Assembly (NCBI RefSeq): GCF_004168255.1
Contig: NZ_SEWG01000010.1
Coordinates: forward strand, 43,550 to 107,549
Direction of reading: 5' to 3'
From: Mucilaginibacter terrigena
GTDB lineage: Bacteria; Bacteroidota; Bacteroidia; Sphingobacteriales; Sphingobacteriaceae
DNA: 64,000 bases
Of this stretch, positions 7,933 through 17,471 are shown piece after piece. The position numbers and the translations under genes are program-made. Position 1 is the first letter of the stretch; every line of letters begins with the position of its first letter. The notes under the pieces are model-generated. The model did no database searches. It had not been told where the DNA came from and saw only the letters and a list, made by a program, of their open reading frames with translations.

Positions 7933-9864
7933 ATGCAGGTACCCGCCGGTGAATTTTTAAAACGCATTAACTATCCTTCTGATTTAAAGCAATTTAAGGA
8001 AGATGAACTTGAACAGGTTTGTAACGAGCTGCGCCAGTATATTATTGATGTAGTATCGGTAAACGGGGGGCACTTTGCGGCCAGCCTGGGTACTGTTGAG
8101 CTTACAGTAGCCCTGCAATATGTATTAAACACCCCTTACGACCAGTTGGTTTGGGATGTAGGCCACCAGGCTTACGGCCATAAAATACTAACCGGCCGCC
8201 GCGAAAACTTTCACACCAACCGTATTTATAAAGGCTTAAGTGGTTTCCCAAAACGCAGCGAAAGCGTGTTCGACACCTTTGGCGTGGGCCACTCTTCTAC
8301 ATCTATATCGGCAGCATTGGGTATGGCTGTTGCATCGCAGTACAAAGGCGAAACCGACAGGCAGCACGTAGCCGTTATTGGCGATGGCGCCATGACAGCC
8401 GGCCTTGCTTTTGAAGCGCTTAACCACGCCGGTATCGAAAACTCGAACCTGCTGGTGATATTGAACGACAATAACATGTCGATAGACCCTAACGTGGGTG
8501 CGCTAAAAGAGTATTTAACTGATATTACCACATCAAAACCTTACAACCGTTTCCGGGATGATATTGCCACTGTACTGGCCAAGATCTCGTCAATGGGCCC
8601 TGATGCCTTTAAAATAGCTAAGAAGATAGAAAAAAGCATAAAAGGCACGTTGCTTAAACGTAGCAACTTTTTTGAAGCGCTTAAATTCAGGTATTTTGGC
8701 CCGGTAGACGGCCATGACGTAAAACACCTGGTTAAATTAATACGCGACCTTCGCGATATCCCCGGCCCCAAATTATTGCATTGCGTTACGGTAAAAGGCA
8801 AAGGTTATGCCCTGGCCGAAAAAGACCAGACCAAATGGCACGCCCCCGGTTTGTTTGATAAGATAACCGGCGAGATCAAAAAATCTAAAAATGATAAACC
8901 GCAGCCTCCTAAATACCAGGATGTGTTTGGGCATACCATAATAGAACTGGCAGAGCAGAACCCTAAGATAATGGGCATTACGCCGGCCATGCCATCAGGC
9001 TGCTCGTTAAACCTGATGATGAAGGCCATGCCCACCCGTGCTTTTGACGTGGGTATTGCCGAGCAGCACGCGGTAACGTTTAGCGCCGGGTTAGCCACAC
9101 AAGGGCTTGTGCCTTTTTGTAACATCTACTCCAGTTTTATGCAGCGGGCGTATGACCAGGTAATACATGATGTTGCCCTACAGAAATTAAACGTTGTTTT
9201 TTGCCTTGACCGCGCCGGTTTTGCCGGTGCCGACGGCGCAACGCACCACGGCGCTTACGACCTTGCCTTTATGCGCTGCATACCTAACATGACGGTATCG
9301 GCACCCATGAACGAGGAGGAATTACGCAACCTGATGTATACTGCCCAGCAGGACAACATGGGGCCGTTTGTGATACGCTATCCACGTGGCAACGGTGTAA
9401 TGGTAGACTGGCAACGCCCAATGAAGGCTATCCCTGTTGGCAAGGGCCGTAAGGTTTGCGATGGCGAAGAAGTAGCCGTTTTAACTATAGGCGCTATTGG
9501 CAACGAGGCCGCGAATGCTATAACTAACCTGAATTTGGAAGGTTATTACCCCGCCCATTACGACCTGCGTTTTGTAAAGCCCCTTGACGAAGCCTTGCTG
9601 CACGAGGTGTTTAAGAAATTTAACCACATAATTACCGTTGAGGACGGCTGCCTGGAAGGTGGCATGGGCACTGCTGTGTTAGAGTTTATGGCCGATAACA
9701 ATTACAAGGCACAGGTAACCCGTTTAGGCATCCCCGATAAGGTAATTGAACATGGCGAACAACCCGAACTTTGGGCCGAATGTGGTTATGATGCAGCCGG
9801 TATTGCCGCCCAGGTTAAAAAATACGCTATTAAAAGGGATAACACGCATATTATAGCCTCTTAA
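7933..9864 (+). CDS. dxs: 1-deoxy-D-xylulose-5-phosphate synthase
   Basis: First enzyme of the methylerythritol phosphate route to isoprenoids: condenses pyruvate and glyceraldehyde-3-phosphate using thiamine diphosphate. The thiamine-diphosphate motif GDGAMTAGLAFEALNHAG, the catalytic VGHQAYGHKILTGR region and the transketolase pyrimidine-binding domain with DRAGFAGADGATHHG are all visible. The length of 643 is typical. A TTACTTTG word about 25-30 bases before the ATG is one mismatch from the Bacteroidota -7 element. Confidence 0.98.
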   Translation: MQVPAGEFLKRINYPSDLKQFKEDELEQVCNELRQYIIDVVSVNGGHFAASLGTVELTVALQYVLNTPYDQLVWDVGHQAYGHKILTGRRENFHTNRIYKGLSGFPKRSESVFDTFGVGHSSTSISAALGMAVASQYKGETDRQHVAVIGDGAMTAGLAFEALNHAGIENSNLLVILNDNNMSIDPNVGALKEYLTDITTSKPYNRFRDDIATVLAKISSMGPDAFKIAKKIEKSIKGTLLKRSNFFEALKFRYFGPVDGHDVKHLVKLIRDLRDIPGPKLLHCVTVKGKGYALAEKDQTKWHAPGLFDKITGEIKKSKNDKPQPPKYQDVFGHTIIELAEQNPKIMGITPAMPSGCSLNLMMKAMPTRAFDVGIAEQHAVTFSAGLATQGLVPFCNIYSSFMQRAYDQVIHDVALQKLNVVFCLDRAGFAGADGATHHGAYDLAFMRCIPNMTVSAPMNEEELRNLMYTAQQDNMGPFVIRYPRGNGVMVDWQRPMKAIPVGKGRKVCDGEEVAVLTIGAIGNEAANAITNLNLEGYYPAHYDLRFVKPLDEALLHEVFKKFNHIITVEDGCLEGGMGTAVLEFMADNNYKAQVTRLGIPDKVIEHGEQPELWAECGYDAAGIAAQVKKYAIKRDNTHIIAS

Positions 9865-9935
9865 AAGCGATTTTAACCTTTATTGCAACGCGATTATTTA
9901 AACGGCAAGGGTAAACGTGCAATGTTGGATAGTTA

Positions 9936-11513
9936 TTAAAATAATTTGATACGTTCTTCTTCCAAATCGATCTGATAGATCTGCAAGCGAACGATATCTT
10001 CATCCAACTCGGGATTTTTATTTAATTCGCCTAAAAAAATTCTTTGCTGCTCCAACAGTTCCAGGTAGTTTCGTTTCGATTCATCGCTTAGCCGCTGTCT
10101 TTCCGGCTGGTCTAATTTGCGCTCCCACTGTTCAATCATATATAGTAAGTGCAAATCGCCGCACAAACCTTTTTTGTGCAGGTCCTTTAACAGCCTGACT
10201 GTTTCTATCACCAGCTTATTTCTTACCTCCAATTTAGCTTCTTCCTCCGGGATATCATTTGTATAACCTGCAAAATCAAATCGTTTTATAATGTACGGAA
10301 GTGTTAGCCCCTGTATCAGCAATGTGAGTAATATAACTACAAAAGTGATAAAAAGAATAAGGCTGCGATGAGGGAACGGCTCCCCATGCAGCGTAATAGG
10401 AATTGCCAAAGCTGCTGCCAGGGATACCACCCCGCGCATACCTGTCCAACCTAACAAAAGCGGTATGCGAAACATCCTGCGCCGGTTTCCCCGGTGAGGG
10501 GCCACGCCCGGCCTAAATAAAAGGGTAGCAAGCAACGCGGCGTACGAGCTGATGGTTCTGGCAGCAATTAAAATTAACGTTACTAAGGCACCGTAAATAA
10601 TAGCTGTATGTAAAGCAACGCCGTCTGCACGAAGCCCGTCCACAATCTCGGGCAGCTCCAGGCCTATGATCATAAAAACAATTCCGTTAAGCACAAAAAT
10701 AAACGACTCCCAAACGCTATAACCTTTTATACGGCTGGCACTGTTTAAAAAGAAAAGCCTGCGCGTAGACAAAAACAGGCCGCCCGACACTACAGCCAAC
10801 ACACCCGAGCTGTGAGTTTGCTCGGCAACCCAATAAAGGAAATAAGGTTCGATAAGTGTTAGCACGATGTCAGAAGAGGCATCAGTAGGCAAGCGCTTAT
10901 GTGCTTGCAAAAATAGCCACCCAAACAGCAGCCCGATACCAATACCACCAATTATCATCCACGAAAAATCAAGCAGCGCTTCATGAAAAATAAACTGCCC
11001 TGTGCCTATGGCTATTAAAGCAAACTTGAAAATAATAAGCGACGAAGCATCATTCAGTAAACTTTCGCCCTCCAGGATAGCAACCGTTGACTTTGGCATT
11101 TTTACAAATTTCATAATAGCCCCGGTACTTACCGCATCCGGAGGGGATACGATCCCTCCCAGTAAAAACCCTAATACTATTGTAAAACCCGGTATAAAAT
11201 AATTAGTGAGTATAGCAACGGCAAATGCCGAAAACAACACTACTAAAAAAGCAAAGCTCCCGATAATGCGCCACCATTTTTTCATCTCTTTAAAAGAAAT
11301 GCTCCATGATGCGTCAAATAATAAAGGTGGTAAAAATATAAAGAAGATCATATTCGGGTCGATCTTCACCACCGGCAGCCCGGGTATAAAACTAATCAGT
11401 AACCCTGCTACCACTAACAATACTGGATAGGCAATGCGTAGCCTGGAAGCCAGCATTTCTATCAGCACGATCGCCGCTATAAGCGCAAGTATAAAAGGTA
11501 ATTGTTGATGCAT
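9936..11513 (-). CDS. Cation:proton antiporter of the CPA1 (NhaP/NHE) family
   Basis: 525 residues with about 12 predicted membrane segments in the first 400 and a cytosolic Arg/Glu-rich tail of about 110 residues. The conserved transport-site region is visible as SPPDAVSTGAIMK and EGESLLNDASSLIIFK, the Asp/Asn-Asp pattern of sodium/proton exchangers. It likely exports Na+ or K+ in exchange for protons for pH and salt balance. The ion choice cannot be read from sequence. It is convergent with dxs and stands alone. Confidence 0.9.
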   Translation of the reverse strand: MHQQLPFILALIAAIVLIEMLASRLRIAYPVLLVVAGLLISFIPGLPVVKIDPNMIFFIFLPPLLFDASWSISFKEMKKWWRIIGSFAFLVVLFSAFAVAILTNYFIPGFTIVLGFLLGGIVSPPDAVSTGAIMKFVKMPKSTVAILEGESLLNDASSLIIFKFALIAIGTGQFIFHEALLDFSWMIIGGIGIGLLFGWLFLQAHKRLPTDASSDIVLTLIEPYFLYWVAEQTHSSGVLAVVSGGLFLSTRRLFFLNSASRIKGYSVWESFIFVLNGIVFMIIGLELPEIVDGLRADGVALHTAIIYGALVTLILIAARTISSYAALLATLLFRPGVAPHRGNRRRMFRIPLLLGWTGMRGVVSLAAALAIPITLHGEPFPHRSLILFITFVVILLTLLIQGLTLPYIIKRFDFAGYTNDIPEEEAKLEVRNKLVIETVRLLKDLHKKGLCGDLHLLYMIEQWERKLDQPERQRLSDESKRNYLELLEQQRIFLGELNKNPELDEDIVRLQIYQIDLEEERIKLF

Positions 11514-11605
11514 TTATCAATACAATATTAGATGTTAAATAAATGAATGTTTTTTTACCTCCAATCTACATATAAACATCGGCCATAAGCAAATTGTATA
11601 ATAAA

Positions 11606-11633
11606 AAAGCCTGTTGAATATTCAACAGGCTTT
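11606..11633 (-). terminator. Hairpin terminator after the M28 peptidase
   Basis: Thirteen-base arms aaagcctgttgaa and ttcaacaggcttt almost abut. An A-run on the plus strand just left of it supplies the U-tract for minus-strand transcripts of the peptidase. Confidence 0.8.
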
Positions 11634-11652
11634 ACTTTTGGAGTTTGTGTTA

Positions 11653-13221
11653 TTACTTGCCCGGCGCAGGTGGCGGGGTTGGCAACGCTTTACGCGGTAT
11701 CATTTCTGCACGTTCTGATGTATTGTAAACAAACGATGCTACAATGGTAGCGGCTTGCTTCAGGTCATCTTCGCTAAGCCTGTCGTAAGTATCCTGGTTG
11801 CTGTGATGGGTACGTGTACCATAATCCATTGCATCCTGTATAAACTGGAAGCCCGGCAGGCCAACCGCATCAAACGCAAGGTGATCGGTACCGCCTGTGT
11901 TACCTATGGTAACAGTTGTAGCGCCCAGGTCTTTAAATGGTGCCAGCCATGCATTAAATATTGGCCCTGCCGCGCTATCGCCCTGCAAATAAATACCACG
12001 AATTTTACCGGTACCGTTATCAAGGTTATAGTAAGCATCTAATGTTTTTTGCTCGGGTTTTAGCACCATAGTTTTAGGATCGCCAAAGTGATTAAGGACA
12101 TAATTGCGCGACCCGAACAAGCCCTGCTCTTCGCTGCTCCATAATGCAATACGGATAGTACGCTTTGGTTTAAAGCCTATGGTTTTTAATATACGCATAG
12201 CTTCCATCATTACCGCGCTGCCTGCGGCATTATCGGTTGCGCCGGTTGCACCATGCCATGAGTCGAGGTGACCGCCGATCATCACAACCTGCTCTTTTAA
12301 CTTTTTATCGGTGCCGGGTATTTCGGCAACCACGTTGTACCCCTGCAAATCGTCGGTTACAAACTGGGTTTTAACGTCTGCTTCCATTTCAACTTTTTGT
12401 CCCGATTTTACAAGGCGCAAAATGCGCAGGTAATCTTCGCCGCTTGTTTCCAGCTCTGGCGCAACGGCTTTGGCTGTATCGGCATACGATGCGCCATTGG
12501 TTGTAAAGGTTGTGCCATCTGTACCACGGCCCTGGCTAAGTATCAGGCCAACCTTTTCGTCAACCAAAAACTGGCTCATGGCAGCACGCATTGCCCTGGC
12601 TTTACGCATGGCGGCAAACTGCGGCGAATTTGGGTCGAAGGCCCTGCGCTGGCCGGCCGGCTGTGGTTTAGCAGCAGCCATCTCAGCCAATTGTTCGTCG
12701 GTGTAACGCTCCAGATCGGGCTTGGCAGAACGTTTTAAGGTGTTTTGAGTATCAAATATTACAATTTTGCCAGCCAGCTTGCCTTTATACTTGTCCAACT
12801 CGGCAAGGCTATCGGCCTTTACCAAAATAACATCGCTTTTTATAGCGCCGTTGGTGCCGGGTGTCCAGGCTTTAGGTATAGCTATAATGGCGTGGTAGTA
12901 AGGCACGGTTATAGCCGCGTAATTCTTTTGAACTTCCCAGCCTTTACCAAATTTACCCCAGGGCTCTAATTTGGAGTTTGACAGTCCCCAGCTTTTTAGC
13001 TGGTTAACAGCCCAGGCTTGCGCGCGTTTTAAACCCGGCGAGTTAGCCAAACGCGGGCCCGATACATCGGTTAAATAAAAGGCGGTTTCCATTACCTTGG
13101 AGTGGTTCATGCCTTCCTCGCGTATTTTTTGCGTGGCGGCCTGGTCTACAGTTTCCTGCGCAAGGGCGGTTGCTGCAAAACCTGTAATGGCCATACAGGT
13201 GTAAAGTAGTTTTAATTTCAT
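11653..13221 (-). CDS. Secreted M28 family zinc peptidase
   Basis: 522 residues with a clear signal peptide (MKLKLLYTCMAITGFAATALAQ, cleavage after Ala-Gln), so periplasmic or secreted. An inserted PA-like domain occupies roughly residues 120-300. The M28 metal ligands follow: His and Asp in GGHLDSWHGATGATDN, Glu-Glu in WSSEEQGLFGS, Asp in YNLDNGTGKI and His in GGTDHLAFDAVG. This family cleaves N-terminal residues or dipeptides. The stretch around 190-210 is Ala/Gln-rich and looks like a linker. An exact -7 match on the minus strand lies just upstream. Confidence 0.92.
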   Translation of the reverse strand: MKLKLLYTCMAITGFAATALAQETVDQAATQKIREEGMNHSKVMETAFYLTDVSGPRLANSPGLKRAQAWAVNQLKSWGLSNSKLEPWGKFGKGWEVQKNYAAITVPYYHAIIAIPKAWTPGTNGAIKSDVILVKADSLAELDKYKGKLAGKIVIFDTQNTLKRSAKPDLERYTDEQLAEMAAAKPQPAGQRRAFDPNSPQFAAMRKARAMRAAMSQFLVDEKVGLILSQGRGTDGTTFTTNGASYADTAKAVAPELETSGEDYLRILRLVKSGQKVEMEADVKTQFVTDDLQGYNVVAEIPGTDKKLKEQVVMIGGHLDSWHGATGATDNAAGSAVMMEAMRILKTIGFKPKRTIRIALWSSEEQGLFGSRNYVLNHFGDPKTMVLKPEQKTLDAYYNLDNGTGKIRGIYLQGDSAAGPIFNAWLAPFKDLGATTVTIGNTGGTDHLAFDAVGLPGFQFIQDAMDYGTRTHHSNQDTYDRLSEDDLKQAATIVASFVYNTSERAEMIPRKALPTPPPAPGK

Positions 13222-13241
13222 AATGAGTCAGTTAGTTTAAG

Positions 13242-13249
13242 CAAACTTA
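13242..13249 (-). promoter_or_regulatory. -7 element for the M28 peptidase
   Basis: TAAGTTTG on the minus strand, an exact TAnnTTTG match about 20 bases before the ATG. No TTG box stands at the expected distance upstream. Confidence 0.45.
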
Positions 13250-13340
13250 TCTATTTGCCCCGTTATTTTTGCAGTGCAGATTTAACAAAGTTGTTACAAG
13301 CAATAATTAGTTTTAAATTGTGCTTAATAAAAATGCTACC

Positions 13341-13703
13341 ATGTTCCAATCAGCCACCCCCATTTTAGCCTCGTTAAACGAGGAAGCAAGCGTGAAATTT
13401 TATACCGAAAAGCTGGGTTTTACATTTCATAATAGTTGGGATGGCTACCTTATTTTCAGTCGCGATGGGGTAAATATACACATGTGGCCCTGTAAAGATC
13501 CTGAGATACCCAAAGCTACAGGTTGTTATGTAAATGTAACCGGGGTTGATAAATTATTTGCCGAGTATAGGGCACAGGGCGTTATTCATCCCAACGGCGA
13601 ATTGCAGGATATGCCCTGGGAAATGCGACAATTCAGCATATTGGATAATGATGGCAACATCATCCATTTTGGCGAAGATATATCCGCCGGTGATGAGGGT
13701 TAA
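13341..13703 (+). CDS. VOC-superfamily (glyoxalase/bleomycin-resistance-like) protein
   Basis: 120 residues, one VOC unit pair. The N-terminal PILASLNEEASVKFYTEKLGF and C-terminal FSILDNDGNIIHFGED motifs are those of the bleomycin-resistance-like subgroup. Such proteins bind metals or small hydrophobic ligands; the substrate is unknown. The ATG at 13341 is preferred to the in-frame GTG at 13320, since the extra residues MLNKNAT are not part of the fold. Its stop overlaps the convergent response-regulator stop by four bases. Confidence 0.85.
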   Translation: MFQSATPILASLNEEASVKFYTEKLGFTFHNSWDGYLIFSRDGVNIHMWPCKDPEIPKATGCYVNVTGVDKLFAEYRAQGVIHPNGELQDMPWEMRQFSILDNDGNIIHFGEDISAGDEG

Positions 13704-14392
13704 TTGATCAGCAGTTTATACCCCCTGCCGTGCACGTTAATGATCTCTACCGATGGGTCGTCCTTCAAATACTTGCGGATCTTACTTAAAAACACATCCA
13801 TACTACGGCCGTTAAAATAATTATCATCGTGCCATATATTCAGCAGGGCTTCTTCGCGGGTAAGCACCTCGTTTTTTTTGATGCAAAGCAGGCGCAGCAG
13901 TTCGGCCTCTTTGGTAGATAGCTTTTGCAGCGCGGCACCCCGGGTTATCAGCTGCGATGTGTAATCAAAATCATAACTGCCAAGTTTAAACTGTGATGGG
14001 TTATCGTCGCCTTTCTTCTCGCTGATGTCCGACCGTTTCAACAACGCGTTTATCCGCAGCAACAGCTCTTCTATCCTAAATGGCTTGGTTATGTAGTCGT
14101 CGCCGCCAAGGTTAAAAGCCTGTGTTTTATCCTCTATCATGGCCTTTGCAGTGGCAAATATAATTGGCACATGAGCGTTAATTTTCCGGATTTCTTTCCC
14201 TAAGGTAAAGCCATCCTTTTTGGGCATCATTACATCCAGTATCAGCAGGTCGAACTGTTGTTTGGTAAAGGCACGCAGCCCTTCATCACCATCTTTACAT
14301 AATACTACATCAAACTTCCCTTTCAACTGCAGGTAATCCTGCAACAGCAAGCCAAGGTTCGGATCATCTTCAACGAGTAATATTTTTTTCAT
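13700..14392 (-). CDS. OmpR/PhoB-family response regulator
   Basis: Receiver domain with the acidic pair in ILLVEDDPN, phospho-acceptor Asp in LLILDVMMPKKDG and Lys in FITKPFRIEELL, followed by a winged-helix DNA-binding domain ending in the typical INVHGRGYKLLIN. The start MKKILLVEDD at 14392 is used, not the longer frame beginning MPASLQNS, because response regulators begin at this point. It lies downstream of its kinase on the same strand, 98 bases away. The TTTTAACA repeats upstream of the kinase are candidate binding sites. Confidence 0.95.
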   Translation of the reverse strand: MKKILLVEDDPNLGLLLQDYLQLKGKFDVVLCKDGDEGLRAFTKQQFDLLILDVMMPKKDGFTLGKEIRKINAHVPIIFATAKAMIEDKTQAFNLGGDDYITKPFRIEELLLRINALLKRSDISEKKGDDNPSQFKLGSYDFDYTSQLITRGAALQKLSTKEAELLRLLCIKKNEVLTREEALLNIWHDDNYFNGRSMDVFLSKIRKYLKDDPSVEIINVHGRGYKLLIN

Positions 14393-14490
14393 GCTATTTT
14401 GTAAGGATGCCGGCAAAACCGAAAGCCTGCGAGATACTGTAAATTTTATTTTTCGTTCCTACCTATCCGACTACCGGACCTTCGGACTTG

Positions 14491-16317
14491 TTACGCAACA
14501 GGGAACTTTAATTCAAACTCCGACCCTTTTTCTTTTTCCGACTTAACGCTTATAACGCCATCCAACCGCTTAACAATGGTATTTACATAACTAAGCCCCA
14601 GCCCAAAGCCCTTAACATCGTGCAGGTTGCCGGTAGGTATGCGGTAAAACTGTTCAAATATTTTAGCTTGCTGGTCGCGGTTCATGCCTATACCTTTATC
14701 AGCAACCCGTATTATCACATGCCCGTTCCTGTTTAACGTACTAATAGTAATTTCGGGTGCAGCCGTACTGTATTTTATGGCGTTATCTATCAGGTTGAAC
14801 ATTATGTTGCTAAAATGCAGTTCGTCGGCAATAATAACGGGGCGCTCCGCATCCAAATTAAGGGTGGTAACGGCATTGCACTTTTGCATCTTAAGCGCCA
14901 TACTATCCAGCACAATGGTTATCATCTCGTTTACATCAAGCGGCTTTTTATCAAGCTTAAAATCATTGCGCTCAATACGGGCAATGTTCAATACTCTTTC
15001 TATGTGGCTGCCCAACCGAACGTTCTCTTCATAAATAACATTTGCAAGGCGGGCAACACGGGTTTTATCCTGCGATATCTCGTCGTCCTTTAATGCCTCG
15101 CTGGCTATCATAATGGTTGATACCGGCGTTTTAAACTCGTGGGTCATGTTGTTGATGAAATCGATCTTCATTTCCGAGATCTTCTTTTGCCTAAGGATAG
15201 AAAAGATGGTGTAACCAAAGCAAAATATCAATACAAAAAGCAAACCTCCTGTGGTACCTATGGTCGCGGTCATGTTACCTAATATGAAGGAGTTTTTTTG
15301 AGGGAACGAGATCTTGATCTTACCCGGGTCGTTGATCAGTTCGTTACTAAATATGGCCTTTTGATAGGTGTAGGCAGGGATAAATTCGGGCTTTGCGCCT
15401 TTGGTATCCATAGCGCTGGCAAAAATAAGCGAATCGCTGTTGGCGGTGCTTACCTCGTAGCTAAACGGCAGGAATATACCGCGGTTATGCAGCTCGAACC
15501 TAAGCAGCGAATCTATCCAGAAACTATTTAAGCGCTTATCAAGCGGCTCGTTTGATTTTCGGTACTCCTCGGCAAGGTTTTCAATTACGTTAGGTTGTTT
15601 TGTATTATGCGGGGCGTTCTCCAAGGAGTCGGTTTCCAGCATTTTTTTCACCTGCTGAAACTGCCTTTCCTTTTGAATACGCTCCTGCTGCCTTATCCAA
15701 TCGGGGTTAAGCTTTGGAACAGATATTACCTGCGGGCCAAATTGCGGGTCGATGTAGGTGTACCTTAGCGTATCGTACTTGTGCGGCTTTTGCCTTGGCG
15801 GCCTCGGTGCCGATTTTACGATCTCGGGTACAAACCTAAAGTGTACTTCGCCAAACTCATCTGTATACTGCCCAATGCGGATGCGCAGGTTTACCAGGTC
15901 CTGCTGCATTAGCCCGGTAAGGTCATCATCCATTTTTTTATGCAATATCATTCGTTTCAGGCTATCGCGCAGCATGGCCAGCTTGCGTTCGCGCTTGGTT
16001 TGCTTTTTCTTAAGCACAAGCGAATCGCCTATGATACTTTTGCTGCCGTTGATGCTTATTTCGCTTGTTTTATCAAGGGTTTCGGTACGCCTGAAAGTGT
16101 ACTTATGCGTTTGCTGTGTTTTGGTGTTCAGAAAATTAAGTGCATCCTGCTTGGTAACTTTGGCTACTACATTGCTTAATGCCTCGTTAACCGAGCGGTT
16201 AAAAAGCTCGGACTGCATCTGGTACGATTGCCGCAAAAAATACAATTGCATAACAATCACCCCTAAAAGTGCAAACCCCATTAAACCAATGATAAGCCCT
16301 ATGCTTCTTCTTTTCAT
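14491..16317 (-). CDS. Membrane sensor histidine kinase
   Basis: 608 residues. Membrane helices at about 6-28 and 350-373 bracket a periplasmic domain of about 320 residues rich in Lys/Gln/Asp, with no fold I recognise. HisKA with His in NNMTHEFKTPVSTIM and an HATPase with N-box (LIDNAIKYS), DKGIGMN and GFGLGLSYV follow. It forms a two-component system with the response regulator directly downstream. It is divergent from a T9SS-sorted secreted protein, which is the most likely target or ligand-side partner. Confidence 0.94.
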   Translation of the reverse strand: MKRRSIGLIIGLMGFALLGVIVMQLYFLRQSYQMQSELFNRSVNEALSNVVAKVTKQDALNFLNTKTQQTHKYTFRRTETLDKTSEISINGSKSIIGDSLVLKKKQTKRERKLAMLRDSLKRMILHKKMDDDLTGLMQQDLVNLRIRIGQYTDEFGEVHFRFVPEIVKSAPRPPRQKPHKYDTLRYTYIDPQFGPQVISVPKLNPDWIRQQERIQKERQFQQVKKMLETDSLENAPHNTKQPNVIENLAEEYRKSNEPLDKRLNSFWIDSLLRFELHNRGIFLPFSYEVSTANSDSLIFASAMDTKGAKPEFIPAYTYQKAIFSNELINDPGKIKISFPQKNSFILGNMTATIGTTGGLLFVLIFCFGYTIFSILRQKKISEMKIDFINNMTHEFKTPVSTIMIASEALKDDEISQDKTRVARLANVIYEENVRLGSHIERVLNIARIERNDFKLDKKPLDVNEMITIVLDSMALKMQKCNAVTTLNLDAERPVIIADELHFSNIMFNLIDNAIKYSTAAPEITISTLNRNGHVIIRVADKGIGMNRDQQAKIFEQFYRIPTGNLHDVKGFGLGLSYVNTIVKRLDGVISVKSEKEKGSEFELKFPVA

Positions 16318-16325
16318 GCCAACAA

Positions 16326-16353
16326 CAAAAATATTTTAAATAACCACAACAAA
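16326..16353 (-). promoter_or_regulatory. Promoter of the histidine kinase-response regulator operon
   Basis: On the minus strand, TATTTTTG (plus strand 16326-16333) is an exact -7 match, with TTTG at plus-strand 16350-16353, a 16-base spacer. It abuts the TTTTAACA repeats, so autoregulation is plausible. Confidence 0.5.
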
Positions 16354-16358
16354 ATCGC

Positions 16359-16398
16359 TTTTAACAATTTTTAACAATTTACCTTTAGCCTTTTAACA
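16359..16398. promoter_or_regulatory. Three TTTTAACA repeats: candidate response-regulator operator
   Basis: TTTTAACA at 16359, 16369 and 16391: the first two are 10 bases apart (an exact 10-base tandem) and the third is 22 bases further, about two helical turns. Tandem direct repeats in phase with the helix are how OmpR/PhoB proteins bind. The site lies between the divergent promoters of the kinase operon and the T9SS-sorted protein. Confidence 0.5.
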
Positions 16399-16418
16399 TA
16401 TTGATTAATAAGAGTTTT

Positions 16419-16426
16419 TAATTTTG
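16419..16426 (+). promoter_or_regulatory. -7 element for the T9SS-sorted protein
   Basis: TAATTTTG, an exact TAnnTTTG match 26 bases before the ATG. The place of the -33 box is taken by the third TTTTAACA repeat, as in activator-dependent promoters. Confidence 0.5.
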
Positions 16427-16452
16427 TTAACCAAACTTAAATCCATACAAAA

Positions 16453-17343
16453 ATGAAGAAGTTTATAAAACCAAATTTTGAGTTTATATTCTCGGTTGCT
16501 TTGATAGCTATACTTGGCCTGCCGCCCCTGGTACTGGCGCAAACTCAAAAAAGCATCGAGATACAAATAGTTAACGGCGATACCACCATTAATGGTAAGA
16601 ATATTAAAAAGCTATCGGCCCAGGAGCGTAAGGATGCCCTTGCCGAAATGGCTAACCTGCCCCAAACCCCCATGCTTAACAATGATGGCAGCAAAGGGAA
16701 TAACAGGATATTTATTAAAAGAAAAAGCATAGGCGATGGTAAACAGGATATTGTTATTGAAAGAAGCACCGACAGTGACGGCCCCATAATAGCCGATTTT
16801 GATGGTACAGACAGCGCCCGTAAAGATGTAAGGGTACGTTTAAAAAAGTTAAAGGGTACCGATAGCGTACAGGCCTTTACCTACCGTTTTGATAACGAGT
16901 TGCCTGCAATGGATATGAAAACCTTTAGTTTTAATATGCCAAGGCTTAAACAGGGCTTTGAATTTAACAGCCGCAATACCCAAACTTTTACTTATTCAAA
17001 TACCGATAACGATGGCATCAATACCCATATCAGCTTCCGCGTATCCGATCCATCGAAGGAAAAAATAAAACGGGTTGCCGGCACCGATAAGGCTGCATTA
17101 ATGTTAGATGATATTAACCTTACCCCCGAGTTTTCGACCGGCAAAACTACATTATCATTTAACCTGCCGGCTAAAATTGCTGCCGATGTAAAATTTACCG
17201 ACACCGAAGGCCGGGTTTTATGGACAGACAAGGCCGCATCAGGCACTTTCAGCAAAAAAATAAGCTTGCCATTAAATGGTGTTTACTACCTGCAGGTTAA
17301 ACAAGGTGCTAATGTTGCAGTGAAGAAGATAGTTAAGGAGTAA
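16453..17343 (+). CDS. Secreted protein with type IX sorting tail, function unknown
   Basis: 296 residues. A signal peptide (about 1-29, ending LVLAQ) is followed by a charged, beta-rich region of about 190 residues with no recognised domain, full of Asp/Lys and short Thr-Asp-Ser repeats. The last 70 residues (LSFNLPAKIAADVKFTD through YYLQVKQGANVAVKKIVKE) match the type A C-terminal sorting domain of the T9SS, so the protein should be exported and attached to, or released from, the outer surface. Divergent from the two-component system, with shared operators, so probably under its control. Confidence 0.75.
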   Translation: MKKFIKPNFEFIFSVALIAILGLPPLVLAQTQKSIEIQIVNGDTTINGKNIKKLSAQERKDALAEMANLPQTPMLNNDGSKGNNRIFIKRKSIGDGKQDIVIERSTDSDGPIIADFDGTDSARKDVRVRLKKLKGTDSVQAFTYRFDNELPAMDMKTFSFNMPRLKQGFEFNSRNTQTFTYSNTDNDGINTHISFRVSDPSKEKIKRVAGTDKAALMLDDINLTPEFSTGKTTLSFNLPAKIAADVKFTDTEGRVLWTDKAASGTFSKKISLPLNGVYYLQVKQGANVAVKKIVKE

Positions 17344-17468
17344 GTTTGCAGTTGATAGTTTGCGGTTTGTACACTTCATAAAAAATTGATTTCCATAAAA
17401 AACGCCCTTCTAAAAATTAGAAGGGCGTTTTTTATTTATGTGCAAACTGCCCACTGACAACTGCAAAC
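17344..17468. repeat. Nested inverted repeat enclosing a bidirectional terminator
   Basis: Outer arms gtttgcagttg (17344-17354) and caactgcaaac (17458-17468) are perfect. Inside, 17-base arms at 17397-17413 and 17417-17433 (aacgcccttcta core) form a strong hairpin with A and T runs on both sides, ending transcripts from both convergent neighbours. Confidence 0.8.
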
Positions 17469-17471
17469 CGA

